NCBI GenBank assembly: GCA_028023455.1
Contig: JAQFVV010001044.1
Location: 60,292 to 124,291 of the forward strand
Source of the DNA: Epiperipatus broadwayi
Lineage: Eukaryota > Onychophora > Udeonychophora > Euonychophora > Peripatidae
DNA length: 64,000 nt
Direction: 5' to 3'
Shown here: positions 1 through 12,740 of the stretch, piece by piece
Numbering within the stretch: the stretch's first letter is position 1
How the letters are laid out: every line of letters starts with the position of its first letter
Notes under the pieces: model-generated
Told to the model about the DNA's origin: nothing
Seen by the model: the letters and a program-made list of their open reading frames with translations, nothing else
The model's database searches: none
Made by a program: the position numbers and the translations under genes

Positions 1-715
1 CATATTGTAAAATCTAATTATATATACCGATGATGAAATCTAATTTAATAAACAATTATTTTTCTAATCATGTTACGATAAAGGAATTATGTAAGTTTAT
101 TATGTTTAAGCAAAAAGATTTAGTATATCTTAAAGATGTGGATTGTGACATTTTAGAAGAAATTATATGTTGGATTATTTTTATGATCTATTATTAATAC
201 TGAATGCTTTTAAAAATATATAACTTATCGAAAAATTCCAAATACATTCAACTGTTAGTACCAAGTAGGTTACAACACAAAATTTTGAGTGGTATTGCTT
301 TTTTTCTTTTTTAGTTGATGTTAGCCCATCCATTGCCAAAAGTAGCATGATAATAAAATAACTTCAATCATTATATATTTTAATACCCAATTTGAGCAAT
401 TCTGCCAAACCCAAAAATTAATACAAAATTTATATATTTATTTATGATGGTTCCCTTGATTTCTTGATATTTCATTAACAGCAAGGATAATTAGTGGCTT
501 ACAGACATTATATATTATAACACTGGGTTGACTCATACAGTTATTTGCCACTGTCCTGTTAAGCAGCTTCTTTGATTTTATTTCATTATAGATTTCTATT
601 CTATCCATAATAATTTCTATTTTTCCAGTCAAACATATTTTCATTGGTACATAGATAATCTGGTAGATCTGTTTTGTTTTTATATAATTATCATTTTTTA
701 CACTTTTAATCATTT

Positions 716-1622
716 TTAAATCGAGTGACATGATTTTTTATGGTCATAAAAAATGGAAGCTGATACATTATTATCACCTTTGCAAATTTGTTTTGTATTT
801 TGAACCCTTTTTAATAAAAGCAAGTGCTCTTTAGTTCTTTTCTCCAATATACATCTTGATTTCCCCATATATACACTACCACATCTACATAACAATTTAT
901 AAATGATGCAATTTTTATTTATAAATGAGGTTTATCTTTAGCGTTATTTATTAATTTATTTAATGTAGGAAGTGCATAAAATGTAATGTCACATATAGCT
1001 TCATAAATTTTCCTTATTAAATTTGCTTGTTGGTTTAAAATATACAGTATTGATATCCAATTTTTTTTATTAGTAGAAGAATCAAGCTTATTATTAATAT
1101 GTTTATTTTTATATTTTGTATTAAACTTTGTAATAGTATTATAAATATGATTGTAATTATAGCCAACATTTAACAAATCATTAGAATAAATTTCAATATC
1201 TGTGCCTTTGTCCGGTGGATATTTACAAAGATTATCATTTCTAAATAAGGATGTCAAACTTGCCATTTTATGTGACATTGGTACTCTTGATTTATATAGA
1301 ATATAACCTCTTGTTGCTATTGCTTTAATAGTCATACAGTAATCTAGCTTGCATCTATTTCAAGTTATCTTAAGATTGAGAAACTGAATGCACCTTGAAT
1401 TTTCATTACTTTTGATCCATTTTATGCCATTTATATTTTTTAATTCTTTAAACAAATCTTTAATTGTATGTGGCTTGCCACAAACAAAAGTATCATCGAT
1501 ATATCGATAATATAAAGTAATATTTTTTTTTGATAACATTCCTTTTTCAAAATACTTTCCTTTTATATAGAAATTACAAAATTACATATTCGGCATGTTT
1601 TTAATTTCAATTGTATTATATA
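716..1622 (-). pseudogene. Penelope-like element fragment A: RT end plus GIY-YIG endonuclease, degenerate
   Basis: On the minus strand, from about 1622 downward, translation gives the end of a reverse transcriptase palm. It has the catalytic YIDD box in the context RYIDDTFVCG near 1520, followed by FLNLKIT, where PLEs normally have an FLD motif, and then a stop. After a restart the 138-codon frame 919-1335 contains SHKMASLTSLFRNDNLC, matching the PLE 'HK' thumb-like motif. A frame at about 716-906 reads IYKLLCRCGSVYMGKSRC, a GIY-YIG nuclease start with the CxC pair typical of Penelope elements (YMG instead of YIG), ending FYDHKKSC. The copy is broken by stops and frame changes, so it is a dead retroelement. 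The same family recurs at 17.5 kb and 41.4 kb. The stretch 1-715 probably holds its eroded 3' part, but I see no convincing motif there. Confidence 0.72.
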
Positions 1623-1700
1623 TAGAGCTTGCAAAACAAGCTCATAACATAAGCTTTATTAAAATTAAGTCATGTGACATCTGACTTTATTTTTTTTCAT

Positions 1701-1844
1701 TTTAATTTCAATTATAATAATGTAAAAATATTGCAAATTGAAAGAGTTAATAATAAAATGAAAATAAAGGAAGCTATGCTAATATATAATTACAAGAAGG
1801 ATTTAATTAATATGATGGCAGCAAACATTAATTATGGGAGTTAA
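1701..1844 (+). pseudogene. Penelope-like element fragment: C-terminal end of the GIY-YIG protein
   Basis: A short plus-strand frame with VKILQIERVNNK and KIKEAMLI, ending at the TAA at 1842-1844, matches the C-terminal segment of the PLE proteins at 18.1 kb (VKILHEERNHNK, MKEAIFI) and 41.8 kb. It lies back to back with the minus-strand copy at 716-1622. The following ~130 bases end in a (TA)n tract at about 1982-2002, which is how the other PLE copies here end. The N-terminal part of this copy is missing. Confidence 0.6.
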
Positions 1845-2000
1845 CAGAGACTATAAACATAGTTGAAAGTGCTCCTAAGTGATGATTATACTTTTTGTAC
1901 TTTTCAAAATTTTTGATTATTGTATTTACTAATATGTAATTACAAGATTCCATGTATTGCTTTGAAGAAATACAGGCATCAATATATATATATATATATA

Positions 2001-2072
2001 TATCAAAATACAGTACAATTTATATAAATTATATTCTTTTAGAAGTACTTTCGATTATACACTTTACATATA
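2001..2072 (-). repeat. 3' terminus of a Penelope-like element, minus orientation
   Basis: The stretch containing tcaaaatacagtacaattta and attcttttagaagtact is almost identical to the arm at 18458-18525 and to the complement of 19065-19132, where it forms the 3' end of PLE copies next to (TA)n. Here only this terminal ~70 bp is present, flanked by (TA)n on both sides. Confidence 0.6.
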
Positions 2073-2096
2073 TATATATATAAATGAATCATATCA

Positions 2097-2325
2097 CATG
2101 TTTTAGGCACCATAATCACTACTGTACCCTAGCTACAGCCAATCATCATGCCATCCATCTTGGACAGCATAATCGCAACTGTAACATGACAACAGCCAGC
2201 CTTCATCTACTAAACAGTCATGTCATATTGGCAAGTACCATAATCGCATCTGTAACCTAGCTTTCTGATCTAGCTGGTCACCAAAGAATCATACCACACA
2301 TTTTAGTGATTATTCTCTTATGGAA
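2097..2325. repeat. Short degenerate tandem/direct repeat region
   Basis: The motif 'cataatcgcaNctgtaac' occurs three times in diverged form, about 70-75 bp apart (2111, 2169, 2241). The two ends share 'gaatcatatcacatgttttag' / 'gaatcataccacacatttta'-like sequence. This looks like a small degenerate tandem repeat. No coding frame is evident. Confidence 0.4.
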
Positions 2326-2329
2326 CCTA

Positions 2330-5300
2330 ACATACTAGTACATGATCAAGAATATAAGCATGAGGAAACAAAAATGCAAAAATAACAAAATGATTCCTGG
2401 ATTGAATAAAACTAGCATGAAACTGTCGATCTAAAGAAGATCACAAGGCGACTAATAAAGATAAAAACTTCTGGTCAAACCAGCCCTGAAATCCACACAA
2501 ACAAAATGAGATGAGTTTTTTTTGAGTTTTTTTTTTTAAAATATTTTTGTTGTTGGGGTTTTTTTAAAATCTCCACGCTCCAATATAGGGTTTGTGGTTA
2601 ACTTTGATATTCAGCAAATTAATAAAATAACTAATAATTATATATCTTGAGTGATGATGAAATTAAACTTATAAATGAAATGATAAATAAATTATGATGT
2701 AGATGACTAATGGATGATGGAAAGAAGTAATTATGGAATAGTGGAATGAAAGGAATCTAAGCATGAAGAGCAAAGAACGAATATGTATGAGAATAATGAA
2801 TGATTAAGCGGATGATAGAATAAGAATTAATGAATAGTGAAGATGATGAAAGAATAAAAGTTAATGTAGGATTAATCAATTATGATAATGAATTAATGTC
2901 AAATGAGAAGAAACTAATAAAAGAATTGATCAAGATGAAATTGAAGAACACAGTTAATGATGGAGACTGAAATCTTACACTATAAACTAATATGGTATTA
3001 AGTGATAAAAGTAAGGATTTCAAGCTTGACACAACCAGAATATTATCATGAAGTTAAAACAAACTATACATTTTATATCAAAACAAAATAATTTGCATCT
3101 CAAAGCTTAGTTGACTTTCATAAAACAGTGAAATGAATCTATTTCAATTCTTACTATAACAATTGACTAAATATAAATTTCATTACAAATTTAAATTTTA
3201 TCCTGAAATTTAACAATTAATTCTTCTCAGGGTTCAAACACTAAAAATCATTATACAAAATATATTTGGGTCAGTAAGAGGGATTTTACCACTACCCAAA
3301 CATAATGCACAAAACAGCTCTCAATATAACTTAAATCAAGAATTATATTTAGCAGTTCTAAAGAAACTTTATAACTAATATAAACTTTAAAATTTATGAC
3401 TGGGAATGACTTTTTAATAATTAAAATCAATATCTTACCAAATTACTTTTCTTAAATAATTATAAACCATGTGATCAAGATCAGTGAATGATTAGCTCTG
3501 CAGATTTAACTAAATGAATCAAATCAAGATTATGTTTATCTTTTAGTATATTGTTTAAATCAATCTGTACTACAAATTATTAACATTTTAATTATTGTGT
3601 GATAATGCATTAGATGTACCAATAAATTACAAGACTTACCAAAATTATTATGATATAGCATAATATAGTTAATAGTGCTATATTGGTTGATGATTTCAAT
3701 TTATAATCTTCTGATAGGTTAATAGCAGTAACAATAATAGTGTATAGATGTGGTAATTAGCAATAAAATTACATGCAACTACATAAATTTTTAAATACAA
3801 CAAACTTTATTTACACTATGTACAAATTTTTAATTCACAGATATGGCATGAAATAAAACTAATCTGTTAAAATAATGTATGGATGGGACAAATACTTATT
3901 ATCCCCTTGACCATATACTCAGCAAATGATATAACCGAATAGAAAATAATGTTCAAAATATCATTTGTTACTTTTTGGCATATTTTTAAGAATCAAATAA
4001 TAAAACCTATTTAAGCTGCACTAGCACTTAAATTACATAATAACAGTATATTTAGAACTTTAGGATATGCACAAAGTTTAAATTTAGAATTCCAACATTA
4101 TAAAATATTGCATTATCCCAAAGCCCTATCTTTTATCAGAATATGATAAGGGCAATTATCACATTCTGTGCAATTACTAACTTATTTAACTTTGAAATTA
4201 ATAAGTTTAGTGCATTAAATGAATATGATTAAACATTCAAAAGTCAAAGATACCTAGATCTCATTAAGCATTACCTATGTCCACAGCTCAACTCTTGAAT
4301 ACGTAACTGATCTTACAATTCTATTGTCACATCATTATTTGATGAAAATGAATCTATTCTGCCAATGTGCATCTCTTTTATATTTAAAATTTTCTACCAT
4401 CATTAATAAATCCTGGTTTGGTCTGTCAACATCTGATGATGATCCCACAACATCATAAACACTATTTCGATTAATAAAACACTATGCTAGATCAGTATTC
4501 CTAAATTTAATATTATTTTATACTTGTTATGTGATCTGGACCTATTATACTTCACCATACACGGTGGAAAAACTATCTCTATACTATCATGAGAAATTTA
4601 ACACTAAGATGGGAGACTTTATAAAACAACATGACAGTTGTATAATAATATATGGCTGATTCTATACCTCTCTATGGGTATATGCACATGTGTGGGCCTG
4701 GCCTCACCACAAAACGACTAGAATTCAAACCGTAGATATCCTTTCTTTTTAGGATTATTTATACTAATGAGCATTAATTACTGCTCAGATTCTATCCATC
4801 TTTTCTCTCATGAAATTAGCCATAGGTGATATTCCATCAGCCTATGCTCCATATAGATATTAATATATTGGATGCCATTCAATTGGAACATCCTATTAAC
4901 TCAAAACTGTCACTAGTCATTCTCAAATTATAGCAAGATAAAAACAATACCAACAATTACAGTGAAAATCTACATATTCCATTTTATAATGTAAACTCAT
5001 TAATGTATTAACAGCCAAATCAAAATACCTATGTCCAATGATCGTTAATCATTTTAGAATGACAACTATATTTTTATTAAAGAGAGCACAACAGATTTAA
5101 ACAATAAAGATCAAACCTGTATTTGTATTCAAAGTGGACACGTTCACTTCTATAGCAAATTACAACATGAAAAAGGTTTATATCAAATTTTCTTTTATAT
5201 CAGAAAATAATTCAGTCATGCCAATATATATATATTTGATAAAATGTCTGTACATTTACCTTTTTTTAATATGCCTTAAAATTAATTTTAGACTATGAGA

Positions 5301-8020
5301 GAAGTAAATATTTTTTTATCACTCTCTCTAATAAATGATATATATATTCTCCGGTTTTCTCTTAACTAAAAAAAAACAAACATACATACATAAAATAGAT
5401 ATATATTTTACACATTTTTTCTTGAACTTAATATATATATCTTTCATGCCACAGGAAAACACATATGTTTTGAAAACAAAATTTCTAAGTAATACATTAC
5501 GTGAGTAATAACATAGCAATGATAAAGAAAAATAAAAGCACATTTTTATCCATTAAATTTTATACTCTGTTCATCCCAGCTATTTATCCTGGTGAGTTAG
5601 AATAATAAAACGACTCTTAAGAATGAACATTGTGGTTAGCAAAACATTCCAGATAACGCATATATTTTATTCTCCTGTTGGGTGTGAAATGAGCAATTTT
5701 TTAAGACTTATCCAAAAGTAAAATTATTTAATGGCTTTAGTATCGATAATTAACGAGGCAATTAAAATTCCCACTTTCAAGTGTATCATGCTTAAAGTTA
5801 GTTTATCCATTTTTCTGGAGATACTTTTCTTGAATAATTTTTTAAGTCATTGTAATCTTCAAAAACGAACTTTTTTAAGACCTTTATTAATTTATTCCGT
5901 AAGCATTTCAAATAAAGTATAAAAAGAATCATTTATTTATATTTAAAAATCCAGATAATTTTTTCCTTGGACATTAGTAGAATTTTAGCACACTTAATAT
6001 ATATATATATATTTAAAGTTATTTACTGGTTTGATTTTCCCTCGTACAGTAATGTATAACAACTTTCAATAATCTGAGCATTGTAAATATTTTAAAATAC
6101 TATTACAACGATGACGTATATTTTCCCAATACAATTTTAAAAACAAACATTTATTTTATTACATTTCCATTGGCAAAATAATAACTGTTTACTAATACTA
6201 AGACGAATTTATCCAATTATCACGTTGACATATTTAGCATTTTAATCAGCTGGTAATTGACTATTTCTTTCATTACATAGATTCCCGCGATAAAAATACG
6301 CAGACTATAGAGAATAACATTACTAAAACATTTTCATATTTACTTTATTAAAAGTTAGATTATTTCAAAATCACTTTTAAATTTATTTACTATATATCAT
6401 ATATAACACTTGTTTTAAAATCATTTCTAATTATTATTATTTTTTCTTGATATTTTTACATTATAAGCACAATCTTGTTCTACTGGTTAACAAGACTAGC
6501 GTGCGAAATATAAACATTATCAATTTTTTTAGTCTACTTATAAATGATTTGCATGTCATTTCCAAAGAAGATATTTTAAAAATATACATAACATAAAAGC
6601 AAAGGCTTACTTTTTCTTGAATTTTCCTGGGTTTAAAGAAGTACTTATTCAAATAAAAACTTATCTCCATGGTTTTAATTTCCTTCTCCAGTATGAATCC
6701 TAGGAAATATGCGGTCGTGGAAATGGCTTAAAATGATAGCAAGGTTTTAAGATTTCTTATTCAAACATTTTTAGACAGCAAGGTATTCTACTTCCATACA
6801 ATTAGATTTCAGAATTTTGTTGATTTTTAATTTTTTTTTAATTTTAAATCAGAGCTGAGGTCTGTGTTTACTTGGTTCTTGTTTTTCTTAATTAGTCCCC
6901 ACCCCCTATAGCTTTGTTAAAACATATATAGCTTTTATTATATTGCACTCTGGGAGTGAGTTGGCCAATGATTTTGGTATACCTAATTAGTATTACCCCC
7001 TCTGGCTTCATTTATAATAACTATTCACTATTATTTAAGACAGCTTGGTGGTTAGTACTAAAAAATAAGCTTAAATAATTTACTATAATAATTTATTTTA
7101 CAAGATTTAACAATTTGATTTAATTATTTATTTATTTCAATTGCTATTCAAAACTAATAAAATAGCAATGTATTTATCTACCAAATAATAATAATACTTT
7201 TAAATTGCTATTTTAGTCTAGTCAGAGCCTAGATTGGGTTTGAAATCTTATCTCCACTCAAGCAAATTTCCCAGTACATTCAAAATAATCTCTATTGAAA
7301 ACCACTTTAGTAAGATTTTGATGTTCAATGTATCATCATTTAAAATTTTGGAATTATTTATTTAGGGACCTAAATAAAATGTCACAATATATATGCACTA
7401 CATAAGTATGTATATATTTATGAGTTATATAATTTTATAAATAAAAGAAGAAAAATAAAAGTTATATTTCAATATTTAATAATTTGAAAAAAAATGTTAA
7501 AATTAAAAAGAAAAAGTACAATTATTAGGAAATAAGGTAAAATATTAAACTATAACTTATCATTTTTTCTGTCTGTTAATTTAACATATAATCCTTACAA
7601 AAGGACTTATAATTAGAAACACTGTTTATTAAAAGTTTATAATTAATTGGAAACAAATTTTGTACACTAGTTAATCAGTTCTGGAGATAAGATTTCAGAC
7701 TGATTAAATAAACAATATTCACTAAACTTTCTATGTAATTAGAAAAATAAGATAATAAAAAATAAGAGTAATAAAAATATAACTAATTAAAGATAGAAAA
7801 ATAAAGATCAAATGAATTGATAACATGGATAACAAATCGAGCAGTAGGTGGAGTCAGAGGGTATTTATATTGAAATCGCCTATTGTTCAAAGTTAATATT
7901 CAGACATATAGTAACATATAAAAAAACACCAGAAGAAAAAAATAAAGAACAGCAACAGCAACATGAAATGCAGAGCAGCAAAGAAGCATTTATTTTTATA
8001 TAGCGCTATGTTTACAATTG
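2330..8020. other. AT-rich stretch with no recognisable gene
   Basis: I see no exon, RNA gene or complete mobile element. It holds (TA)n tracts (5225, 5996) and scattered poly-A/poly-T. The longest frames (5328-5543 minus, 5731-5922 plus, 6461-6670 minus) are low-complexity and match nothing I know. A 16-bp inverted match (tgaaatcttatctcca) pairs 7230 with about 7690, but it is too short to define an element. Confidence 0.6.
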
Positions 8021-8603
8021 TATTACATTTAAATATCAGCCTTTCAAGCTAATTGTGCATGCGCTTTTCATGAGTGTTAATAATAAATGAATACTTCCAT
8101 TCCCAATACAAGATATACTATTTATGAAAGAATAAAATGAATCCACTTATTCTTTCAACTCAAATTCTTATATATGAGCAAATCTTAAGTACTGGCAATG
8201 AAAGTGTGAGGATAGACCACTCACTTTAAATTACTATTTATGATGACTGAATGAATGACATCGGTGAAATTGTCTAGAATTTACTAAATGTCACTCTAAC
8301 TGAAACTTAATCATATGTAAATAAGCAGAGTGACATTTAGTAAATTCTAGACAATTTCACCGACATCATTCATTCAGACATCATAAATAGTAATTTAAAG
8401 TGAGTGGTCTATCCTCACACTTTCATTGCCAGTACTTAAGATTTGCTCATATATAAGCATTTGAGTTGAAAGAATAAGTGGATTCATTTTATTCTTTCAT
8501 AAATACTATATTTTGTATTGGGAATGGAAGTATTCATTTATTATTAACACTCGTGAAAAGTGCATGCACAATTAGCTTGAAAGGCTGATATTCTAATGTA
8601 ATA
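8021..8603. mobile_element. 583-bp foldback (long terminal inverted repeat) element
   Basis: Two arms of about 277 bp, 8021-8297 and 8327-8603, are inverted copies of each other with only scattered mismatches, separated by a 29-bp loop. The left arm begins tattacatttaaatatcagc and the right arm ends gctgatattctaatgtaata. The arms carry no coding frame. This architecture is typical of foldback/MITE-type non-autonomous DNA elements. The near-perfect arms suggest a recent insertion or gene conversion between arms. I do not see a clear target-site duplication, so the class is not assigned. Confidence 0.8.
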
Positions 8604-10145
8604 AGAAAGCAAAGAAGCAAAAGAAGAAAGCTAGTTTGTTGATCAAAGAGCCTATAAGCCAGCTAAAGCAACTAAATACAGAAGGATGAAACAATCTTTA
8701 TACAATCTTGTTGGTAGAAAAATGCATGGCTAAACAAAGCTCAGTGGTTATTCATTTCCCTAGCCATCCTGAACCTTATTAACCAGATGCAGTGATATAT
8801 ATATCTGATATATATATTACTGCATCTGGATATATATATATATAGATGCAGTGATATATATATCTGATTTGCCTTTCACTGATCTTTATAGCAACCATTA
8901 ACTAAGTCTATGGAATCAAACCTAGCAATAGCAATAGTGCACTAAACCAGGAGGAAGCATACAAAGCCCATTATGAATCTGACAGAATCAGAAGACATGA
9001 GTCATCACCCATATACTATATAAAAAAATCCTAGATAAATATAATTAGGTGTCTTGATAAAGCTTTTAAATTTTATTTTGAAGAGTGAACTTTTAAAATT
9101 TATTTCTAGCTAGAACTGTTGAAATATTATTTCTAGTTATTAATTTCAAAATATATGTAACTAAACACTTGATTGTTTGAAAATATTATATTTCTAATAA
9201 GTGTTCATATTTGTGGTTTAATGTTAAATATTTCTCATATGTTTTTTTTTACCTTTTAATAAATATGTATAAATTATTATTGTGATTTGCATTTCACTGT
9301 CATTTTACCTATGGCTAAGTAGATAATCATATTTAGGTATTCTGTACTGCGGATCTTGTTTTAATAGCAAGCCATGGGACATGTATTTGAAATGTGTTAA
9401 TGACATCTCATGGTTCCAGTCAAATGGATGGATGGTGCTTGTAGAGTGTAAACCCATTATAAATATCCTAATGAGATGTGTCAATGTTTCTGGCAGTAGG
9501 GAGGGCTACCTTGATTGGAAAAGTGACTGTTGTTTTAATATTTGTATTAAATCTTGATCTGACTGGGGGTATGACTAATATGCAATGTATTGATAACAGG
9601 ACTTAGATATAAGGTATTAAAGATTAATATGATCTAATAAAGTAGAATAATAAATAATAAGTAAATAGACTTAGAATAAATTTCACACTGTATGTTTATA
9701 ATTAGAACTGAGTGAGTTGAGTGTGAAGATATTTAAGATTCACGCTTTCAGATCTAAGTACTTTGGACTGGCTTGGATATATAGAAAGACAAGTAAAGAA
9801 GAGAGTGGAACCACTCTTTTCTTGTTAAATTCTCTGACTCAGTATTTGTGATCTGATTGGCTAAGCGCTTGAGAGGTTTGCACTCTCTCAGTTTAATTTT
9901 GATAAATCGTAAAGGAAGTTTAAATCTATAAAAGTAAAGAGAGGAAGCTGATTTAAAGCTAAAAAAATTAAGTAAGGCCTTATTAGCAATAATTTCATAT
10001 TATCTATTAATATATTATTTGTATAGTGTTTCAATCAAAATGCTTTTTTTTATGTCAATTGCTTTTATTTTTAGGTTTGAATACTGAATATTAAGATTTT
10101 AAATACTAAATCACTTACAATACTACTTTAACTTTTTTATGATAG
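8604..10145. other. Presumed intron/intergenic, no recognisable gene
   Basis: It contains a small palindromic microsatellite at about 8788-8862 (tgcagtgatatatatat repeated directly and inverted) and otherwise unremarkable AT-rich sequence. It should contain or be preceded by the intron upstream of the 10146 exon, but I could not find a further upstream exon of that gene. Confidence 0.5.
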
Positions 10146-10300
10146 CTAATGATTGTTTTGAAATTGGAAAACAGTTAAATAAGGAAAAAATTTATTCATC
10201 TGCAATTCCATGGTATAAAGAAGCTTTGACCCTTGTGAAAGAAAATGAAACAGTTTCATTGATCCAAATATTGGATTTTTTGTCATATTGTTACTTTAAA
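10146..10300 (+). CDS. Prolyl 4-hydroxylase alpha subunit, TPR-domain exon (partial gene)
   Basis: An internal exon of 155 bp. The acceptor is ttttttatgatag and the donor is AAA/gtaagt. It enters in phase 1 (codon split after the first base) and leaves in phase 0. The 51 complete codons include ANDCFEIGKQ, SSAIPWYKEALTL and LDFLSYCYFK. These align without gaps to the start of the peptide-substrate-binding TPR domain of animal collagen prolyl 4-hydroxylase alpha subunits (family pattern LTA-DCFELG...W-EAL...LDYLSY). Those endoplasmic-reticulum enzymes hydroxylate proline in collagen-type repeats. Only the TPR segment is present; the 2-oxoglutarate/iron catalytic domain is not seen in the window. 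The next exon is at 19236. It is the best evidence for a host gene here. The gene could still be a pseudogene, but this exon is intact. Confidence 0.78.
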
Positions 10301-10389
10301 GTAAGTAGAAAATAATATATAAGGTTTGTATTTAAACTTAATCAATTATTTATTTATTATTTTTAAGAGCATTTTTTTTTTGTTTTTTT

Positions 10390-11062
10390 ACAAAGTATAT
10401 ATATCAATAGATGGAGCTTTACCAAAACCTCCGTACAAGCGTATTTTGTTACATAAACATCAAAAGAGTCAGAATTAACTATCTCTTTCATTAGCTCCAC
10501 CTTCAGATCAGCTGATTTTAAGCTAATTTGCTACCAGCAGTGAAGTGTAGGGACCAGAAACTAGATCTAAACACTAACTCCAAGTGTTTATGCAACAAGT
10601 TTCTATCAGTTTGCAAGGATGAATTTTTCAGACACATAATGTCTTCAAACTCAGCCTAACAAGCTAGATTTCTACATGGGTCTGATATCAGTTCAGTTTC
10701 ACCACATAGTCAAAACTTCTGCAATATATATCATTGCAAAAACCTTTAAAGGTACATTTATGAAAAAAAAAAAGTGTCTGAAAAATTCATGCTTGCAAAC
10801 TGATAGAAACTTGTTGCATAAATACTTGGAGTTAGTGTTTAGAACTAGTTTCTGGCCCCTACCCTTCACTGATGATAGCAAATTAGCTTGAAATCAATAA
10901 TCTGAAGGTGGAGCCAATGAAAGAGATAGTTCATTCTGACTTTCTTGACATTTATGTAACAAAATATGCTTGTCTGGAGGTTTTGGTAAAGCTCCATCTA
11001 TTGATCATAAATGCAAGCGATGGCAAGTTACGTGATTTATAACTTGTTTTTGTTTTTCATAT
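10390..11062. repeat. Dispersed foldback copy related to the 407-bp satellite
   Basis: Bases ~10408-10762 are a diverged copy of one satellite unit from 27-36 kb, with shared blocks such as gtgttta-cataaac, aaactagatctga-tac, cacgtaatgtcttcaaactcagc and tgggtctgat-tcagttcag. After a run of A at 10763-10773 the sequence turns back: 10774-11062 is the inverted equivalent, ending like the satellite (aagcg...gcaagtt...aacttg...tttgttttt...cat). The result is one unit facing a partial unit. The ORFs at 10676-10891 (both strands) are by-products of this repeat. It lies in the intron between the two prolyl hydroxylase exons. Confidence 0.8.
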
Positions 11063-11639
11063 ATATATATATCCTGTGTTTTACCCAAGGTAACAGTTGA
11101 ATGCCTTATTGTAAAGTTTTGCTAAAAAAGATAGAAAAATAAAAGTGAAAGAAAATTCTTCCGTAATGTAAAAATGATAAGCTAGATTATATAAGTTCTG
11201 CTTGATTAATGGCTTAGTTAGACTATATAGGTAATTATGAATATTTATTATGAAGTATCAGTAGCAGAAGTTGTTTTGCAACAGGTAGTATTAATATTGA
11301 GCGCTATGTGAATATTCACATAAGAGTAGAATAGAGCAGGAATTGAACCTAAACTGGAATACAATGTAAGGGTTGTTAAAGCTAATTTTTTATATTTTAA
11401 AGACTACAGACTAATTAATAAGTTTATTAACTATATAATGTTATTGTTGGAGGAATAAAATAGGATTGTATTCTCATCCTTGGTGTTCGCCTTAAGAGGG
11501 CATTGATGCTAATCAAAAACATATACATATAACAATTCCGGGCTGGACCTAAATGATCAATTTGATCTAAAAAGATCTGATTTCTTAGATTTGTAATAAA
11601 ATATTCTACTAACTAATACTATTATATGATGTTAGTTTT

Positions 11640-12165
11640 TTTCATTTTTGTAAATGTTTATTAATCTTATCTTGTTTTTGAGTTTGTGTGTGTGTGTCTT
11701 TAAAGTTACAGTGTTTTTCTAATTTTTTTTTTTTTTTACTTTACGTGTGTCTTTTTAAAGTTACGGTCTTTCTTTTTTTTTTTTGCAAGAGTAAATCAAT
11801 ACTTTTATTCAAAAGCAAGACATAATAAGTAAATGTTTATTAATCTTATCTTGTTTTTGAGTTTGTGTGTGTGTCTTTAAAGTTATGGGGCTTTTTCGAA
11901 TTTTTTTTTTTTGGACTTTAGGTGTGTCTTTTTAAAGTTACGATATTTTTTTGCTAGAATAAATCAATAATTTGATTCAAAAGCAAGACATAATAAGTCA
12001 ATATTTATTAATCTTAGATTGTTTTTGAGTTTGTGTGTGTGTGAGTCTTTAAAGTTATGGGGCTTTTTTTCATTTTTTTTCTTTGACTTTACGTGTGTCT
12101 TTTTTTAAAGTTACGCTATTTTTGGTCAAGAGTAAATCAATCATTTTATTAAAAAAGCAAGACGT
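11640..12165. repeat. Three tandem ~170-185-bp repeats inside the TIR element
   Basis: Three successive units begin near 11652, 11831 and 12000. Each contains tttattaatcttat-ttgttttt, gagtttgtgtgtgtgt, tctttaaagttatggg(g), acgtgtgtctttttaaagttac, and a closing gagtaaatcaat-(a)aaagcaagac. The units differ mainly in homopolymer length. Confidence 0.75.
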
Positions 12166-12212
12166 AATTCTAAATCCATCAAAAGTAATGTAATTTATAT
12201 ACTACAATTTAA

Positions 12213-12740
12213 AATTGATACCCGACTCCTATTAGTAAGGACGGTCATTGAAAAATGATATCCGACTAATTTCCATTTTATTTTTTTGGGGACAGTAATG
12301 AATCAGAAAGTGGGTTGTTTTTGTTAAGTCTGTCTATATAAAAAGGGTACCGTTATTGAAATACTAATTTTAAAAATGATAGCCGACTAATTTGCATTTC
12401 TTTTGACAGTAATTAATCAGAAAGTGGGTTTCTTTTTTTGGTAAATCTTGTGTATATATAAAAACAAACAAACCGTAATTCAAAGACTCCATTGAAAAAA
12501 AATCAAACCCCACTGAATTTGCTTTTTTTTTTTTTTTTTAAAGACAGTAATTAATCAGGAACTGGGGTTTTTTTTGTTAGTGTGTAGATATAAAAACTAA
12601 TCTTATTTTGAAATAATAAATGTAACAAAACAAAAAAAAATAATAACTGACTAATTTTATTTTTCGGACAAGTAATTCCTAATAATTAGGCAGTGGGTTG
12701 TTTTTGTTTGTGCGTATATATATAGCGAAAGTAACTGGTC
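12213..12740. repeat. Four diverged tandem ~110-150-bp repeats, each with a TATA-like box
   Basis: The core 'gatatccgactaatttNcattt...gacagtaatNaatcagaaagtgggtt' recurs at about 12256, 12377, 12500 and 12645. Each unit is followed by a TATA-like string: tctatataaaaag (12332), gtatatataaaaac (12452), gtagatataaaaac (12584), gtatatatatagc (12713). The repeated TATA-like box gives these units the look of promoter monomers. That function is inference only. Confidence 0.6.

Noticed and set aside
10676-10891. Overlapping ORFs on both strands
   Set aside because: They lie in the centre of the satellite-related foldback; palindromic sequence gives similar frames on both strands.
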